From contig CM031557.1 of assembly GCA_018466975.1 (NCBI GenBank), positions 1,860,001 to 1,924,000 of the forward strand: a stretch of 64,000 nt of DNA, written 5' to 3'. This stretch comes from Sparassis latifolia (lineage: Eukaryota > Basidiomycota > Agaricomycetes > Polyporales > Sparassidaceae). Position numbers and translations under genes: made by a program. The notes under the pieces are model-generated. The model did not search any database. It was not told the origin of the DNA and saw nothing but the letters and a program-made list of their open reading frames with translations. The stretch's first letter is position 1. Each line of letters begins with the position of its first letter. This document shows, in pieces, positions 62,205-64,000 of this stretch.

Positions 62205-64000
62205 CACGCTAGCCTCTGAGTATTTGGGGTGGTGAAAAACACCATTAACCTCACCCACTAGACAAGACATCCTGCTCCCCGTTCATTCTTACTTGCCTTC
62301 CGACACTACGGCCGACGCAGACAGTGCCGGACATGGGTGGCTGAGCAGCCACGCCACATCAGCAAAACCGGGAATTTTCTCCAAAGAGATTATAAAGGTG
62401 TAATTCCATGTAACTTGCGCAATTTTTTCACCAAGGAATACATTGCATTGTAATCCTGAGTCAGATTGCAGAGTTGCCAACTGGCATAATCAGTTATAAA
62501 CTCTGGAAACATTTTACAGGTTATGAAGCTCATATAACTTCCTACAAAATTTATTACGCGCTACATTCAGACTGTCCTAAACAGACCGAAACCGATTCAT
62601 TCAGATCGGTTTGATAATTCTCAAAAGTGGGAGTATTCCAAATTAATTATGTCAACATATTATTATTACGATGTACAAAGTGCTCTACATTAGAGCTAGT
62701 TGGGCCTACTTACAAGCTCCAAAACCCGCGTGCCGCCGTAACGTCCACTTACCGCAGTAACAACACCCGCGTGCCACCATAACAAACAAGTAGTTAGGCC
62801 TACTTACCGCGCCAACACCCGCGTACCGCCGTAACAACCAATGCTAGAAATCAACATACACTACACGTCCGCCCAGAGGCATAAAACAGTAGAAATTGAA
62901 ATAGAACGCACTATGCGAGTCGCTCCAACCACGAGAGCCCGATCAAGCACACGCAACAAGGAACCTGGTAGACCTGTGCAATATAGTTAGCTGCGAGTAA
63001 CAACACTCACCTGGCGGGCATCTGGCAGAGGCTGCGAATTTATACGCGAGTGAGGGTGGCGAGAATTGTCAGCGGATGGTAGTCGCGATGCATCGAGATT
63101 AGCCTCAGACTTGCCTCCGAGTTGCCTCGAAACGGCTTCGGATCTTTTCGCTGTGAGGGCCTGGACGAGAGCCTTGCCTCAATGCTCGCATTTGGTGCGG
63201 TATTCGGGGGCCTGAAAACTAAAACGCGACGCAAGAGCCAACTCGGAGCGAGTTCTGCAGAGAGCGCTAGTAGACGCCCAATAGGCGCTCCTTACAACAT
63301 TATATTTAGTGTCTAGAAGTTCTTCCGACTGTGTAACCTGGTGAGCAACGTTTGACTCGGGTTACATTGCTCGACAACTCTTTGCCAACATGTATTTTTG
63401 TTATAACTTGTGTATCAATTTCTATTCTATGTAATCTTCTTTATAGACCTCTACTACCTTTACTTTGATTACAAATTGGTTTAAACATCACTAGTCCTGT
63501 GTAACTTACACAACGCTTGCTACCCCGATGTAACTGGTGTAACCTTACATAAAAATTTCCCGCTTTTGCTGATGCACCCGCAGATACCCGTTAGGTAGGT
63601 ATTTGGCCGGAGCTGCGAAATCTGTAAATACATATGTCCCATGAACGCGACAGCTCCCGAGCAACTCTAAGCTCATAGCCACAGCTTGCTACAGGAGCCA
63701 ATCTTTTTCGTGGACGTAAGTATTGGGAGAGCTAATTTGAACGAGCTTTGGAGGCCAGTGGTCACCTGGTCACTTCCATGTATCAAGTGGCAGTGCCTAG
63801 CGCTGGCAGAATCCTTTCGTACAGATTTACTCGGACTTTGACACTAGACCACGATGAGTGCTGGCGGTTTCAATGTCACACTTCCTGGATCGTCGAACCT
63901 GTGCAAATTCAGAGGATTCCACCGAGCACTTCGGTCTTCAGACAAGTCTGATAGAGAGCTTACTGTTACATCAACTGCAACAACAAGACGCGGGACAGAG
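62205..64000. other. AT-richer, gene-free right end with short repeats
   Basis: No frame here can be tied to a protein. The 62.4-62.7 kb and 63.35-63.55 kb parts are AT-rich and carry GTAAC/GTTAC-type words. A three-unit imperfect repeat lies at 62722-62836. Confidence 0.5.
62722..62836. repeat. Three imperfect units, core ACCCGCGTGCCGCCGTAAC
   Basis: Core copies at about 62722-62742, 62761-62783 and 62814-62836 differ at G/A positions. The units are separated by shared words such as GGCCTACTTAC. Confidence 0.75.

Overview
The window is nuclear DNA of a filamentous basidiomycete, most likely an Agaricomycete. Genes are split by many short introns of about 50-70 nt with GT-AG ends. The gene content is fungal (GCN1, an SRRM1-like PWI splicing factor, RCE1, HEM14, GGPP synthase, ISA2). 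Two families typical of mushroom-forming fungi are present: DUF6533 membrane proteins and an expanded set of protein-kinase-like genes. The species cannot be fixed from the sequence.

Left part (1-12.6 kb): ESCRT-II subunit SNF8/VPS22; a long disordered Ser/Pro/His-rich protein on the minus strand; a gene-poor stretch with a wrecked sugar-isomerase-like TIM-barrel gene; then the CAAX protease RCE1, reconstructed as six exons with matching phases.

Accessory part (13-25 kb): four minus-strand copies of one kinase-like gene sharing the same intron positions. Copies 2 and 4 read as intact; copies 1 and 3 each carry a one-base frameshift. A broken copy of the RCE1 3' exons lies between copies 1 and 2, so an [RCE1 tail + kinase] block was duplicated and then partly deleted.

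Middle (25-36 kb): two tandem DUF6533 seven-helix-type genes, the mitochondrial Fe-S factor ISA2, a secreted sedolisin peptidase with a late frameshift, and an unidentified gene interrupted by an amber codon.

Core block (36.9-59 kb): an SRRM1-like splicing factor, a SET-domain pseudogene, a single-pass membrane protein with a PVLWDV motif, protoporphyrinogen oxidase (minus) diverging from GGPP synthase (plus), the roughly 9 kb GCN1 gene, a YCII-domain protein and a D-galactonate-dehydratase-like enolase-superfamily enzyme.

Right end (59-64 kb): a second PTLWDV membrane protein of the same apparent family as the one at 41 kb, then a small non-autonomous LTR retrotransposon with 5-bp target duplications, and repeat-bearing sequence without genes.

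No RNA gene or CRISPR array was recognised. Exon joins were made by eye from splice consensus, reading-frame continuity and paralogue comparison.
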